Shown here: positions 1 to 7,982 of the stretch, piece after piece
How the letters are laid out: each line of letters starts with the position of its first letter
Position numbering within the stretch: position 1 is the first letter of the stretch
Source: DATBLE01 sp963841405
Lineage (GTDB): Bacteria > Actinomycetota > Thermoleophilia > Gaiellales > Gaiellaceae
Direction: 5' to 3'
DNA length: 64,000 nucleotides
NCBI GenBank assembly: GCA_963841405.1
Contig: CAWJCM010000003.1
Location: 365,425 to 429,424, forward strand
The notes under the pieces: generated by a model
The model's database searches: none
Told to the model about the DNA's origin: nothing
Seen by the model: the letters and a program-made list of their open reading frames with translations, nothing else
Program-made: the position numbers and the translations under genes

Positions 1-45
1 CCTCTTGACCAGCGCGTCCTTGCCGGAGACGTATCCGTAAGACAC
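1..45 (-). CDS. csoR: CsoR-family metal-sensing repressor, N-terminal 15 codons only
   Basis: The window opens inside a minus-strand gene. From a GTG at position 45 it reads VSYGYVSGKDALVKR, which matches the start of CsoR/RcnR/FrmR-family (DUF156) repressors, where a K-D/E-A-L motif precedes the RRIEGQ helix. The rest of the gene, including the Cys-His-Cys metal ligands, lies outside the window. A perfect 17-bp palindrome of the CsoR operator type sits 9 bp upstream of the start, which fits autoregulation. CsoR proteins release DNA on binding Cu(I) and so derepress copper export. The call rests on only 15 residues plus the operator; a related Ni/Co or formaldehyde sensor is possible. Confidence 0.55.
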   Translation of the reverse strand, partial: MSYGYVSGKDALVKR

Positions 46-54
46 GCGCTCATC

Positions 55-71
55 ATACCCCTTAGGGGTAT
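55..71. promoter_or_regulatory. CsoR-type palindromic operator
   Basis: The sequence ATACCCCTTAGGGGTAT is a perfect palindrome around a central T. It fits the known CsoR box pattern ATACCC-N5-GGGTAT and lies 9 bp upstream of the csoR-like start, where it could control that gene and anything divergent to the right. No intact copper gene follows immediately on the right. Confidence 0.6.
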
Positions 72-349
72 CTCGCGCGGCAGCCGTGCCGAGACGCCCG
101 TCGCGGGCGCCCGACCGGCGTGCTCGGCACCCCGCATGCAGCTCTCCGGCCCCGACGAGTGCTTCCCCGCCGGCGAGCCGACGCAGCCTGACAACCAGCG
201 CGAACAACAGGAGCAGTGTCCACTTTCGACCGAGGACGACACTCGGCCAACGGCCGGCATCGGCTCAAGATGGTCGTCCGATTGGCCGTGCTCCACGGGG
301 GGACCGGCCTGCGTCCCTCCGTGGAGCACGCGTGCTGATCGCCGGAGTG
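72..349. other. No gene recognised
   Basis: This stretch between the operator and the first complete gene shows open frames on both strands, but all are rich in Arg, Pro and Ser without recognisable motifs, as expected from unselected high-GC DNA. I see no gene here. Confidence 0.5.
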
Positions 350-745
350 CTAGACCGCTCCGGCGTCCTCCCACCTCGCTGTCAGTGCAAAGAGGACGAT
401 GATCTGGAGCGCGACGACGGTAAGCGTCCAGACCGGGGTCGCACTGTTCCCGAGCCAACCGATCTGCCCGAGGAGGTTGACCACGATCAGGATGATCCCC
501 ACCCATCGCGCCCAGCCTGCCCCACCGGTGAGACCGAGGCCGACGAGGAACAGCACGATGCCGAAGATCATCGCCAGCCAGCCCCAGGTGGTCGTGTTGA
601 AGACGATCAAGCCCTGCGGCGTGAACGCGTAGTACTCCTTCCTGATGACCGCGATCAGCCCCTCGAAAAAGTCGATCGCGCCGATGATCATCATCATCAG
701 GCCGGCGAAGCCAATCCAGCCGCTCCAGGCCCTTGGCGAAGCCAC
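350..745 (-). CDS. Small four-helix membrane protein (DUF7144-like)
   Basis: About 131 residues with four hydrophobic segments that begin right after a short basic N-terminus, including W-x-G-W-I-G-F-A-G, a YAFTPQG loop, and repeated W-G-W/W-A-R-W turns. This is the pattern of an abundant actinobacterial integral membrane family of unknown function (DUF7144). The upstream GTG at 751 would leave no room for its ribosome-binding site, whereas the GTG at 745 has GGAGG five bases ahead, so I prefer 745. Product is inferred to sit in the cytoplasmic membrane. The role is unknown and the neighbours do not clarify it. Confidence 0.7.
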   Translation of the reverse strand: MASPRAWSGWIGFAGLMMMIIGAIDFFEGLIAVIRKEYYAFTPQGLIVFNTTTWGWLAMIFGIVLFLVGLGLTGGAGWARWVGIILIVVNLLGQIGWLGNSATPVWTLTVVALQIIVLFALTARWEDAGAV

Positions 746-830
746 CTTCACCTCCCAGTCGTGTTGACGGTCCTGGCGAGTATGACGCCCTCATCAGTCG
801 ACGCAAGGGCACGCAAGGGGCGCGTTCGCT

Positions 831-1937
831 CTACGGGAGCGTGATCACGCTGCGGATGCCGTCCTGGGCCTCCATCAGCTCGAAGCCGCGGTTCACCTCG
901 TCCAGCGTGATCCGGTGCGAGACCAGCGATTCGACGTCGATCTCTCCTGCCAGCCAGCGCTCGACGAACTGCGGCACCTGCGTGCGGCCCTTGACCCCAC
1001 CGAACGACGACCCCGCCACCCGCCGGCCGGTGATCAGGAGACGTGGAACCACCTCGAGCACCTCGCCCTTGCCGGCGACGCCGCACATCGTCGCCAGCCC
1101 CCAGGCCTCCCGCGCGGCTTCGACGGCCTGCCGCATGACCGCGACGCTGCCGGTCGCCTCGAAGGTGTAGTCGGCGCCGAATCCGCCCGTCTCGGACCGG
1201 ATCCAGTCGACCGCGTCCTCGGCGGCCACCCGCGTATCGGTGGCGCCGTGGTGACGCGCCTGCTCCAGGCGCTCGGCAGAGAGGTCGAGCGCGACGATCC
1301 GCTCGGCGCCGGCGAGCCGCGCGCCGATCACGGCGCCGAGGCCGACGAGGCCGCAGCCGAACACCACGACCGTCGAGCCCGGCTCCACCTGCGCCGTGTT
1401 CAGCGCGGCGCCGATGCCCGTCGACAAGCCGCACGCGAACGGGGCGCAGCCGTCGAGCGGCGCCTCCGGGCTCACCTTCGCGAGGGCGATCTCGGGCAAG
1501 ACGGCGTACTCGGCGAAGGTCGACGTGCCCATGAAGTGGCGCAGCGGCTCGCCGTTCCGGAACAGCCGCGTGGTGCCGTCGGGCAGGTAGCCGAGGCCCT
1601 GCTGGTCGCGGATCGCCACGCAGCGGTTCGTCTTCGGGCTGCGGCAGTGGATGCACTCGCCGCACTCCGGCGCGAAGAGCGTGACGACGTGGTCGCCCGG
1701 CCGGACGAAGCGGACGTCCGGGCCGACGGCCTCGACGACGCCGGCGCCCTCGTGCCCGAGCACGCACGGCGCGTAGCCGGTCGGGTCGGCGCCCGAGGCC
1801 GTGTACAGGTCGGTGTGGCAGACGCCGCAGGCGGCCAGCCGGACGAGCGCCTCCCGCGCCTTCGGCTCTGCCAGCTCGACGTCCTGGACGGCGAGCGGCC
1901 GCCCGAACTCCTCGAGCACGGCGGCGCGGATCCTCAT
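831..1937 (-). CDS. Zinc-dependent alcohol dehydrogenase (MDR superfamily, class III-like)
   Basis: A 368-residue medium-chain dehydrogenase that would oxidise an alcohol or hydroxymethyl adduct with NAD. Visible are the catalytic zinc ligands Cys40 (GVCHTD) and His62 (LGHEG), and a four-cysteine structural zinc lobe around residues 91-105 (PECGECIHC...NRC). The Rossmann dinucleotide loop reads FGCGLVGLGAV, followed by Asp in VALDLS, which favours NAD over NADP. The C-terminal half (GSSFGGVKGRT, a long loop before the last helix) resembles class III, glutathione- or mycothiol-linked formaldehyde dehydrogenases and their aryl-alcohol relatives. The length is normal. The substrate cannot be told from sequence. 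The next minus-strand gene ends 13 bp upstream, so the two may be cotranscribed. Confidence 0.85.
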   Translation of the reverse strand: MRIRAAVLEEFGRPLAVQDVELAEPKAREALVRLAACGVCHTDLYTASGADPTGYAPCVLGHEGAGVVEAVGPDVRFVRPGDHVVTLFAPECGECIHCRSPKTNRCVAIRDQQGLGYLPDGTTRLFRNGEPLRHFMGTSTFAEYAVLPEIALAKVSPEAPLDGCAPFACGLSTGIGAALNTAQVEPGSTVVVFGCGLVGLGAVIGARLAGAERIVALDLSAERLEQARHHGATDTRVAAEDAVDWIRSETGGFGADYTFEATGSVAVMRQAVEAAREAWGLATMCGVAGKGEVLEVVPRLLITGRRVAGSSFGGVKGRTQVPQFVERWLAGEIDVESLVSHRITLDEVNRGFELMEAQDGIRSVITLP

Positions 1938-1950
1938 GCCGCGAAGTCTC

Positions 1951-2748
1951 TCACCCGGGCGACCAGACGAAGGGCGTCGTCGTCGTCACCGGCACGAAGC
2001 CGAGCCGCTCGAGGATCGGCCGGCTGTCGTCCGAGGCGTCGACCTCGAGCAGCCGGTAGCCGCACTCGGCGGCCAGCCGCGCCCTGTACGCGACGGTCGA
2101 CTTGTAGATCCCGCGCCTGCGCCATTCGGGCAGCGTGGCGCCGCCCCACAGCGTCGCGAAGGCGGTGTCGCCCTCGAACCGGATCCACGCTGCGCAGACG
2201 ACCACGCCGTCGGCCTCCGCGACGACGACGCTGATCGCGCCGGGATCGGCCGTGTGCTCCTCCTCGAGCATGTCCGCCAGGGCGACGTGATCCTCCTGCC
2301 AGACCTCGTTCTCGAGCGCGGCGATCCGGTCGAAGTCGCGACGCTCCGTCACCTCGCGCAGCGCCACACCGTCCGGCACGGCCGGGGTGTCCGCGATCGC
2401 CGCAACCGGCGCGATCACGATCGTCTCCTGCTCCTCGGCGACGAAGCCTGCGGCCCGCAGCCGCTCGGGAAGATCGGCCGGCAGGTCGTGCCCGTGCAGC
2501 TTCCACTCGAACCGTTCGCCACGGGCGGCGAAGACGTCGACCTGCCGGGCGATCAGGCGGTCGAGCTCGTCGCCTTCCAGCCCGTCGAGGTCGCGGTACA
2601 GCACCCAGCCGCCGCTCGCGGTTCCCGTGAAGCGGACGATCGGTCCGTCACGCTCGACCTCCGTCCCAGGAGGCAGGCGGTCGGGCACTCGGGCTCGCAG
2701 CTGCGAGTCGTATGCCGCGAGAAGCTCGGTCGGATCGAGGGGAGCCAT
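1951..2748 (-). CDS. GNAT-family N-acetyltransferase
   Basis: A 265-residue protein whose C-terminal half carries the GNAT core. The acetyl-CoA-binding motif A is seen as LPEWRRRGIYKS near residue 210, preceded by the beta-strand VVCAAWIRFEGDTAFATLWGG and followed by the motif-B segment YRLLEVDASDDSRPILERLGF. The N-terminal 130 residues form a separate, less conserved acidic region often seen in two-part GNAT proteins of actinobacteria. It should transfer an acetyl group from acetyl-CoA to an unknown amine. The gene lies 13 bp upstream of the dehydrogenase gene on the same strand. No strong ribosome-binding site is visible ahead of the ATG. Confidence 0.8.
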   Translation of the reverse strand: MAPLDPTELLAAYDSQLRARVPDRLPPGTEVERDGPIVRFTGTASGGWVLYRDLDGLEGDELDRLIARQVDVFAARGERFEWKLHGHDLPADLPERLRAAGFVAEEQETIVIAPVAAIADTPAVPDGVALREVTERRDFDRIAALENEVWQEDHVALADMLEEEHTADPGAISVVVAEADGVVVCAAWIRFEGDTAFATLWGGATLPEWRRRGIYKSTVAYRARLAAECGYRLLEVDASDDSRPILERLGFVPVTTTTPFVWSPG

Positions 2749-2811
2749 GCCGCAGGCTTACCGCGAGAGATCCTCGACCGCAGTCTGCACGGTCGGGTAG
2801 GCACGCGCCTT

Positions 2812-3894
2812 CACCGTCTCAGGGGCGGTCTCCGCCTCGGCCTGACGGTCGCGGTCGGGCAGCTGCCGAAGCTGTTCGGCGTGCCCGCCGGGAGCGAGCA
2901 CTTCTTCCAGCAGCTCTGGGATCTGATCACGAACCTCGACCAGGCCGACTGGTGGACGTTCGGCACCGGGGCGATCTCACTCGTCGCGCTCGTCGTCCTG
3001 CGCAGGTTCGCCCGGAACCTCCCTGGCCTGCTGATCGTCCTCGTCGGCGCGATCGTGCTGTCGAAGGCGCTCGATCTGAAGAGCCACGGCGTCGACGTGA
3101 TCGGCAAGCTCCCCTCCGCCTATCCCGACCCGGCGGTTCCGGACGTCTCCTGGGGAGACATCCTCGACCTGCTCTCGGTCGCGTTCGGAGTGCTGATCGT
3201 CAGCGCGGAGGCGGTCAGCGTCGGCCGCACCCTCGCCGCCCAGCAGGGCTACCGCGTCGACGTCAACCGCGACCTCGTCGCACTCGGCGCCGCCAATGCC
3301 GCGGCCGGCTTCTCGAGCGGCTTCGTCCAGTCCGGCGGCGCCAGTCAGACGATGGCGGCCGAGGAGGCGGGCGGCCGGACGCAGCTCACCTCGGTGATCG
3401 CCGCGGTCCTGATCGTGTTCACGGGGATCTTCCTGGCGTTCCTGTTCGAGGACCTGCCGCAGGCGACGCTGGGCGCGATCGTGATCGTCGCGATCGCCGG
3501 CTTCTGGCGCGTGGAGGAGATCCGCCGCTTCGCGACGCTCGGGCGCTCGGCGCTCGTCTTCTCGCTGATCGCCCTGGTGGGTGTGCTCCTGATGGGCATC
3601 CTGCCGGGCCTGCTCCTCGCCGCCGGGCTGTCGCTCGTCTTCCTGATCCAGCGCCTGAGCAGGCCACAGGTGGTGCCCGTGGGCCGCGATCCGTCCACCG
3701 GGGAATGGGGCAGGGTCGACCTCCATCCAGGCTGGGAGCCGCCGCCCGGCCTCGTCACCGCCCGGGTGGAAGGGCCACTCTTCTACGCGAACGCCAACAC
3801 CGTCCAGGAACGCCTGCTCACCATGGCGGACGCGGCCGGCCCGCGACCTGCCGTGCTCCGACCCGGCACCGAGCCGACAGGCAGGCTCGACTAG
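2812..3894 (+). pseudogene. SulP-family anion transporter, truncated at both ends
   Basis: The frame encodes a clear SulP (sulfate permease family) membrane core: VGQLPKLFG, the helix pair ARNLPGLLIVLVGAIV, the signature region SVGRTLAAQQGYRVDVNRD, NAAAGFSSGFVQSGGASQT and the hydrophobic run LMGILPGLLLAAGLSLVFL. The first four to five transmembrane helices are missing: the homology begins abruptly near 2812, only about 60 bp from the divergent GNAT start, without an initiator. The cytoplasmic STAS domain breaks off soon after GPLFYANANTVQERLL. It is therefore a relic. Its place directly ahead of the sulfatase gene suggests a former sulfate uptake or export role there. Confidence 0.8.
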
Positions 3895-3935
3895 ACTCGA
3901 ACTGCCGTCCACGAAGACCCAAGGGGACCTGATAC

Positions 3936-6257
3936 ATGGCCAGGCAGTTCAAGGGCAAGATCGCGCTCGACGTCCGCGACTCGACGCCGGACTGGGAACC
4001 GTTCCTCCCGGCTCGCGCGCCGGAGGGCTCTCCGAACGTCCTGATCGTGCTCTACGACGACACCGGGCTGGCGGCGTGGGAGCCGTTCGGCGGGCGGATC
4101 GAGATGCCGACGTTGAAGCGGCTTGCGGAGAACGGGCTCACGTACAGCCAGTGGCACACGACCGCGCTTTGCTCTCCGACCCGCTCGTGCTTCCTCACCG
4201 GGCGCAACCATCATCAGAACGGGATGGCCTGCATCACCGAGGGCTCGATCGGCTTTCCCGGCGGCTGTGCCCGCATCCCGCCGAAGTGCGGGACGCTCGC
4301 GGAGGTGATGCGGCAGGCGGGATGGAGCACGTTCTGGCTCGGCAAGGACCACAACGTGCCGGTCGACGACCTCCACGCGGGGGCGACCAAGGAGAGCTGG
4401 CCGCTGCACCAGGGGTTCGACCGCTTCTACGGGTTCCTCGGCGGCGAGACGAACCAGTGGTATCCCGACCTCACGGTCGACAACCACCACGTCGAGCAGC
4501 CGTACACGCCGGAGGAGGGCTACCACCTCTCGAAGGACCTCGCAGACCAGGCGATCCAGATGATCCGTGACGTCAAGCAGAGCGCGCCGTCGCGGCCCTG
4601 GTTCATGTGGTTCTGCCCGGGCGCCAACCACGCGCCGCATCACTGCCCGCAGGACTTCATCGACAAGTACAAGGGGCGCTTCGACGACGGCTACGAGGCC
4701 TACCGCGAGTGGGCGCTGCCGCGGATGATCGAGAAGGGCATCCTCCCCGAGGGCACCGACCTGACCCCGATGAACCCGATGCCGGAGGGGACTTACTCGC
4801 CCCTCGACGACGTGCGCCCCTGGGACTCGCTCTCCGACGAGGAGAAAGCGCTGTTCGCCCGCTTCGCCGAGGTGTACGCCGGCTTCTCCGAGTACACCGA
4901 CCACCAGGTCGGCCGGATCGTCGACTACCTTGAGCAGACGGGCCAGCTCGAGAACACGATCGTCTTCTACTGCGCCGACAACGGCGCCTCGGGAGAGGGC
5001 TCGCCCAACGGCTCCGTCAACGAGAACAAGTTCTTCAACGGGTTCCCGGACGAGATGGAGGAGAACCTCGCCCACCTCGACGACCTCGGCAGCCCGAACA
5101 CGTACAACCACTACCCGACCGGCTGGGCGATGGCGTTCTCGACGCCGTTCCGGATGTTCAAGCGCTATGCCTACCAGGGCGGGGTGTGCGACCCGATGGT
5201 CGTCCACTGGCCGAAGGGGATCGAGGCCAAGGGGGAGGTGCGGCACCAGTACCACCACGCGATCGACGTGGTGCCGACGATCCTCGAGTGCTGCGGCCTG
5301 GAGTTCCCGGAGACCTTGAACGGGCACGAGCAGGTTCCGCTCCCAGGCGTCTCGATGCGCTACTCGTTCGACGCGCCCGATGCACCGAACGCGAAGGAGC
5401 GCCAGTACTACGCGATGCTCGGCACGCGCGGCATCTGGGAGCAAGGGTGGAAGGCCGTCACCGTGCACGGGCCCACCTCCGGGATCGGCCACTTCGACCA
5501 GGACGAGTGGCAGCTCTTCCACACCGACGAGGACCGCTCGGAGGCGCACGACCTCGCCGAGCAGGAGCCGGAGAAGCTGAAGGAGCTGATCGACGCCTGG
5601 TTCGAGGAGGCGGAGAAATTCAACGTGCTGCCGCTCGACGACCGGCTGCCGCACGAGATCCTCAACGACCCGCGCCCGCAGCCCGAGCCGGACCGGGCGA
5701 CGTTCGTCTACTACCCGGACACCGCCGACGTGCCCGAGTCGGTCGCGGCCAACACGCGGGGCCGCTCGTTCAGGATTCTCGCCGAGGTCGAGCTGACGAG
5801 CCCCGACGCCGAGGGAGTGATCTTCGCGCACGGCTCGCGCTTCGGCGGCCACGCCCTGTTCCTCAAGGACAAGAAGCTCTGGTACGCCTACAACTTCCTC
5901 GGCATCCCGCCCGAGCAGCAGGTCGTCTCGGAGCAACTCGAGCCGGGGAAGCACGTGCTCGGCATGGAGTTCGTCAAGGAGTCGACCGGCGAGCACGGCG
6001 AGGCGCACGGCACGACCACGCTGTACGTCGACGAGGAGGCGGGCGCGCGCGGGCCGATGCGGACGCAACAGGCACAGTTCACGCTCTGCGGCGACGGCCT
6101 CTGCGTCGGCCGCGACTCTGCCGACGCGGTGTCCAGGGAGTACCGCTCGCCCTTCAGGTTCAAGGGCGGGACGATCCATCAGGTCGAGGTGGACGTCGGC
6201 GACGACCAGTACATCGACCTCGAGAAGCACGCTGCGGCCATGCTCGCCCGCGAGTAA
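3936..6257 (+). CDS. Formylglycine-dependent arylsulfatase
   Basis: A 773-residue sulfatase of the alkaline-phosphatase superfamily that would hydrolyse a sulfate ester. The signature C-S-P-T-R is at residues 79-83; Cys79 is the residue converted to the catalytic formylglycine. Metal ligands are visible as the Asp pair LYDDTG (41-42) and in the later YCADNGASGEG segment (Asp-Asn). GRNHHQNGM after the signature and the conserved LGKDH lysine also fit. The start is an ATG after AAGGGGACC. There is no signal peptide, so the enzyme is probably cytosolic, where its activator also acts. The formylglycine-generating enzyme is encoded 0.8 kb downstream on the other strand. The substrate is unknown; large sulfatases of this kind are annotated as arylsulfatases. 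Confidence 0.92.
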   Translation: MARQFKGKIALDVRDSTPDWEPFLPARAPEGSPNVLIVLYDDTGLAAWEPFGGRIEMPTLKRLAENGLTYSQWHTTALCSPTRSCFLTGRNHHQNGMACITEGSIGFPGGCARIPPKCGTLAEVMRQAGWSTFWLGKDHNVPVDDLHAGATKESWPLHQGFDRFYGFLGGETNQWYPDLTVDNHHVEQPYTPEEGYHLSKDLADQAIQMIRDVKQSAPSRPWFMWFCPGANHAPHHCPQDFIDKYKGRFDDGYEAYREWALPRMIEKGILPEGTDLTPMNPMPEGTYSPLDDVRPWDSLSDEEKALFARFAEVYAGFSEYTDHQVGRIVDYLEQTGQLENTIVFYCADNGASGEGSPNGSVNENKFFNGFPDEMEENLAHLDDLGSPNTYNHYPTGWAMAFSTPFRMFKRYAYQGGVCDPMVVHWPKGIEAKGEVRHQYHHAIDVVPTILECCGLEFPETLNGHEQVPLPGVSMRYSFDAPDAPNAKERQYYAMLGTRGIWEQGWKAVTVHGPTSGIGHFDQDEWQLFHTDEDRSEAHDLAEQEPEKLKELIDAWFEEAEKFNVLPLDDRLPHEILNDPRPQPEPDRATFVYYPDTADVPESVAANTRGRSFRILAEVELTSPDAEGVIFAHGSRFGGHALFLKDKKLWYAYNFLGIPPEQQVVSEQLEPGKHVLGMEFVKESTGEHGEAHGTTTLYVDEEAGARGPMRTQQAQFTLCGDGLCVGRDSADAVSREYRSPFRFKGGTIHQVEVDVGDDQYIDLEKHAAAMLARE

Positions 6258-6270
6258 ACGAGAGAGACGC

Positions 6271-6345
6271 TGAATCGGCGAAGCCGTTCAAGGGCAAAAG
6301 GAGACGCAGTACTACGAGATGTCGAGATCCGGACTGGCCGCGCGA
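6271..6345 (+). pseudogene. 5' remnant of a second arylsulfatase
   Basis: Just after the sulfatase stop, one frame reads SAKPFKGK and, after an out-of-frame stretch, DPDWP. This mirrors the start of the intact sulfatase (QFKGKIALDVRDSTPDW) and of its paralogs, which commonly begin KPFKGK. The match is short and frameshifted, so this is probably the stub of a tandem copy. Confidence 0.4.
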
Positions 6346-6422
6346 TGGCCCGGGACTGAGGAGCAGACGACAGCGTCGGGCGAACTGATATGCAAATTCC
6401 CGACCGGAGATGCACACGCGCA

Positions 6423-6431
6423 TGATAAGGT
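6423..6431 (+). promoter_or_regulatory. Extended -10 promoter for leaderless vapBC mRNA
   Basis: TGATAAGGT fits the extended -10 form TGnTAnnnT. The GTG start of the antitoxin lies seven bases after its last T, which is where transcription should begin, and no Shine-Dalgarno sequence is present. The mazEF-like pair at 12.47 kb has the same arrangement. The -35 region is weak. Confidence 0.45.
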
Positions 6432-6437
6432 GCGCGC

Positions 6438-6683
6438 GTGCCTAGGACGATCCAGATTCGCGACGTCGACGACGACGTCTACGCTGCGCTGTCCAAGCGG
6501 GCCGCGGAAGCGGGGCTCACTGTTCCGGACCTGCTCCGGCGCGAAGCGGCTCGGCTCGCGTCGCGCCCGACCATGGAGGAGTGGCTCGCCCGCACCAGGC
6601 GACGGCCGTCCGGCCTCACCAGAGGTCAGATCCTCGAGGCGCTGGACGAGCTCCGCGGGCCGTGGCCGGATGCTGGTCGTTGA
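6438..6683 (+). CDS. Ribbon-helix-helix antitoxin (VapB/FitA type)
   Basis: 81 residues. The N-terminal strand PRTIQIRDVDDDVYAALSKRAAEAGLTVPDLLRREAAR-type fold is the ribbon-helix-helix DNA-binding dimer of FitA/VapB antitoxins; the C-terminal tail from about residue 50 is the part expected to wrap the toxin. It starts with GTG and probably has no leader. It overlaps the toxin gene by 14 bp, the classic antitoxin-first arrangement. The pair should autorepress its promoter. It sits between the sulfatase and its activator, so it probably arrived separately. Confidence 0.85.
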   Translation: MPRTIQIRDVDDDVYAALSKRAAEAGLTVPDLLRREAARLASRPTMEEWLARTRRRPSGLTRGQILEALDELRGPWPDAGR

Positions 6684-7077
6684 CGCCTCGTGTCTCTACG
6701 AAGTCGTGGCCGACGGCTCGCACGCGGAGCAGGTTCGGGCCCGGCTGGACGCCGACCCGGATCAGGCGGCACCGCAACTGGTCGACGCGGAAGTCCTCGG
6801 CGTCGTCCGCCGGGACCACCTGCTCGGACGGCTGGACGCGACCGCTGCGCTACAGGCGGTCGACGACCTGCGCGATTGGCCGGGCGAGCGCTTCGGACAT
6901 CGCACCCTGCTCGAGCGGGCCTGGGAGCTACGCGCGAAGGTGCGCGCCTGGGACGCGCTCTATGTCGCCCTGGCCGAAGCGCTGGGGGCCACCCTCCTCA
7001 CGCTCGACAGAAGGCTCGCGAGCGTCGGGTCGATCGAGTGCCGGGTGGAAGTGGTCACCGACGACGACGCCGGCTAG
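6670..7077 (+). CDS. vapC: PIN-domain ribonuclease toxin (VapC family)
   Basis: 135 residues with the PIN fold. Acidic active-site residues are visible as Asp6 in MLVVDAS, Glu in LVDAEVLGVVRRDHL (near 43), and Asp in VRAWDALYVALAEALGATLLTLDRRL (near 96 and 114). VapC toxins cleave RNA, typically tRNA or rRNA, with Mg2+. The ATG at 6670 lies inside the antitoxin's last codons, giving translational coupling. The gene converges with the formylglycine-generating enzyme gene and overlaps its stop region by 4 bp. Confidence 0.88.
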   Translation: MLVVDASCLYEVVADGSHAEQVRARLDADPDQAAPQLVDAEVLGVVRRDHLLGRLDATAALQAVDDLRDWPGERFGHRTLLERAWELRAKVRAWDALYVALAEALGATLLTLDRRLASVGSIECRVEVVTDDDAG

Positions 7078-7982
7078 AGCCGGATCACGCAGCGGAAGCC
7101 GATGTGCCCGGTCGACGTGTCGATCGTCTCGCTCTGCCGGGCGGCGGGGCGATAGCGCAGGCAGTAGTTCGGTGCGCAGAGGTGCGACCCGCCCTTGATC
7201 ACGCGCCGCGGGTAGCGCTCCTCGGCGGTCTGCGGGTTGCTCGGGGCGCAGCAGGCCGGGCCGCCGTTCCCGCCGGCCGGCTCGAAGAGGTCGTCCGTCC
7301 ACTCCCAGACGTTCCCGCACATGTCGTGGAGGCCGTAGCCGTTCGGCGGGAAGGTCTCCACCGGCGAGGTGCGCTCGTAGCGGTCGAGCAGGAGGTTCTG
7401 CCACGGGAACTCGCCCTGCCAGGTGTTCGCCATCATCCGACCCTTCGGCGCCGGGTCGTCACCCCAGGTGAAGATCGCGCCGTCGAGCCCGCCGCGGGCG
7501 GCGTACTCCCACTCCGCCTCCGTCGGCAGCGACTTGCCCGCCCACTCGGCGTAGGCGACCGCGTCGCCGTGGGTCACGTGCGTGACCGGGTGCCGCTCGC
7601 GGCCGCCGACGTTGCTCTCCGGCCCTTCCGGGTGGCGCCAGTCGGCGCCCGGCACCCAGGCCCACCAGTTGTGGAAGTCGGTCAGGTCGACCGGCCCCGC
7701 CGCCTTCTGGAACACGAGCGAGCCCGGCACCAGCAGATCGGGGTCGGCGCCGGGATAGTCGTCCGCCTCGGGCGCCTGCTCCGCCCATGTGACGTGGCCC
7801 GTCGCCTTCACGAATCGCCGGAACTCGGCCACGGTCACCGGATGCCGGTCGATCCAGAAGCCGCCGACCGTGACCTCGCGGACGGGTCGCTCCTCCGCGT
7901 AGAAGCGGCTGTCGCCCATGCGGAACGAGCCGCCGGGCAGCTCGACCATGTCCTTGAAGCGCGTCTCCACCGCGGCGCTCAT
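7074..7982 (-). CDS. Formylglycine-generating enzyme (SUMF1 family)
   Basis: 302 residues of the FGE-sulfatase fold. It converts the cysteine of the C-x-P-x-R sulfatase motif into formylglycine using O2 and copper. The active-site pair is seen as Cys269 and Cys274 in GGSHLCAPNYCLRYRPAAR, matching the spacing of authentic FGEs and separating it from the many SUMF1-fold proteins that lack them. Other family marks are the N-terminal F-x-MG turn, LPTEAEWEYAARGG, and NVWEWT. The length fits bacterial FGEs. The arylsulfatase at 3936 is its obvious client. Its ATG overlaps the stop of the upstream HAD gene (ATGA), so the two form an operon. Confidence 0.93.
   Translation of the reverse strand: MSAAVETRFKDMVELPGGSFRMGDSRFYAEERPVREVTVGGFWIDRHPVTVAEFRRFVKATGHVTWAEQAPEADDYPGADPDLLVPGSLVFQKAAGPVDLTDFHNWWAWVPGADWRHPEGPESNVGGRERHPVTHVTHGDAVAYAEWAGKSLPTEAEWEYAARGGLDGAIFTWGDDPAPKGRMMANTWQGEFPWQNLLLDRYERTSPVETFPPNGYGLHDMCGNVWEWTDDLFEPAGGNGGPACCAPSNPQTAEERYPRRVIKGGSHLCAPNYCLRYRPAARQSETIDTSTGHIGFRCVIRL

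Noticed and set aside
3891..6230. A 779-codon minus-strand frame opposite the arylsulfatase
   Set aside because: It is the antisense shadow of a strongly supported gene; its product is rich in Leu, Val, Arg and Glu without motifs.
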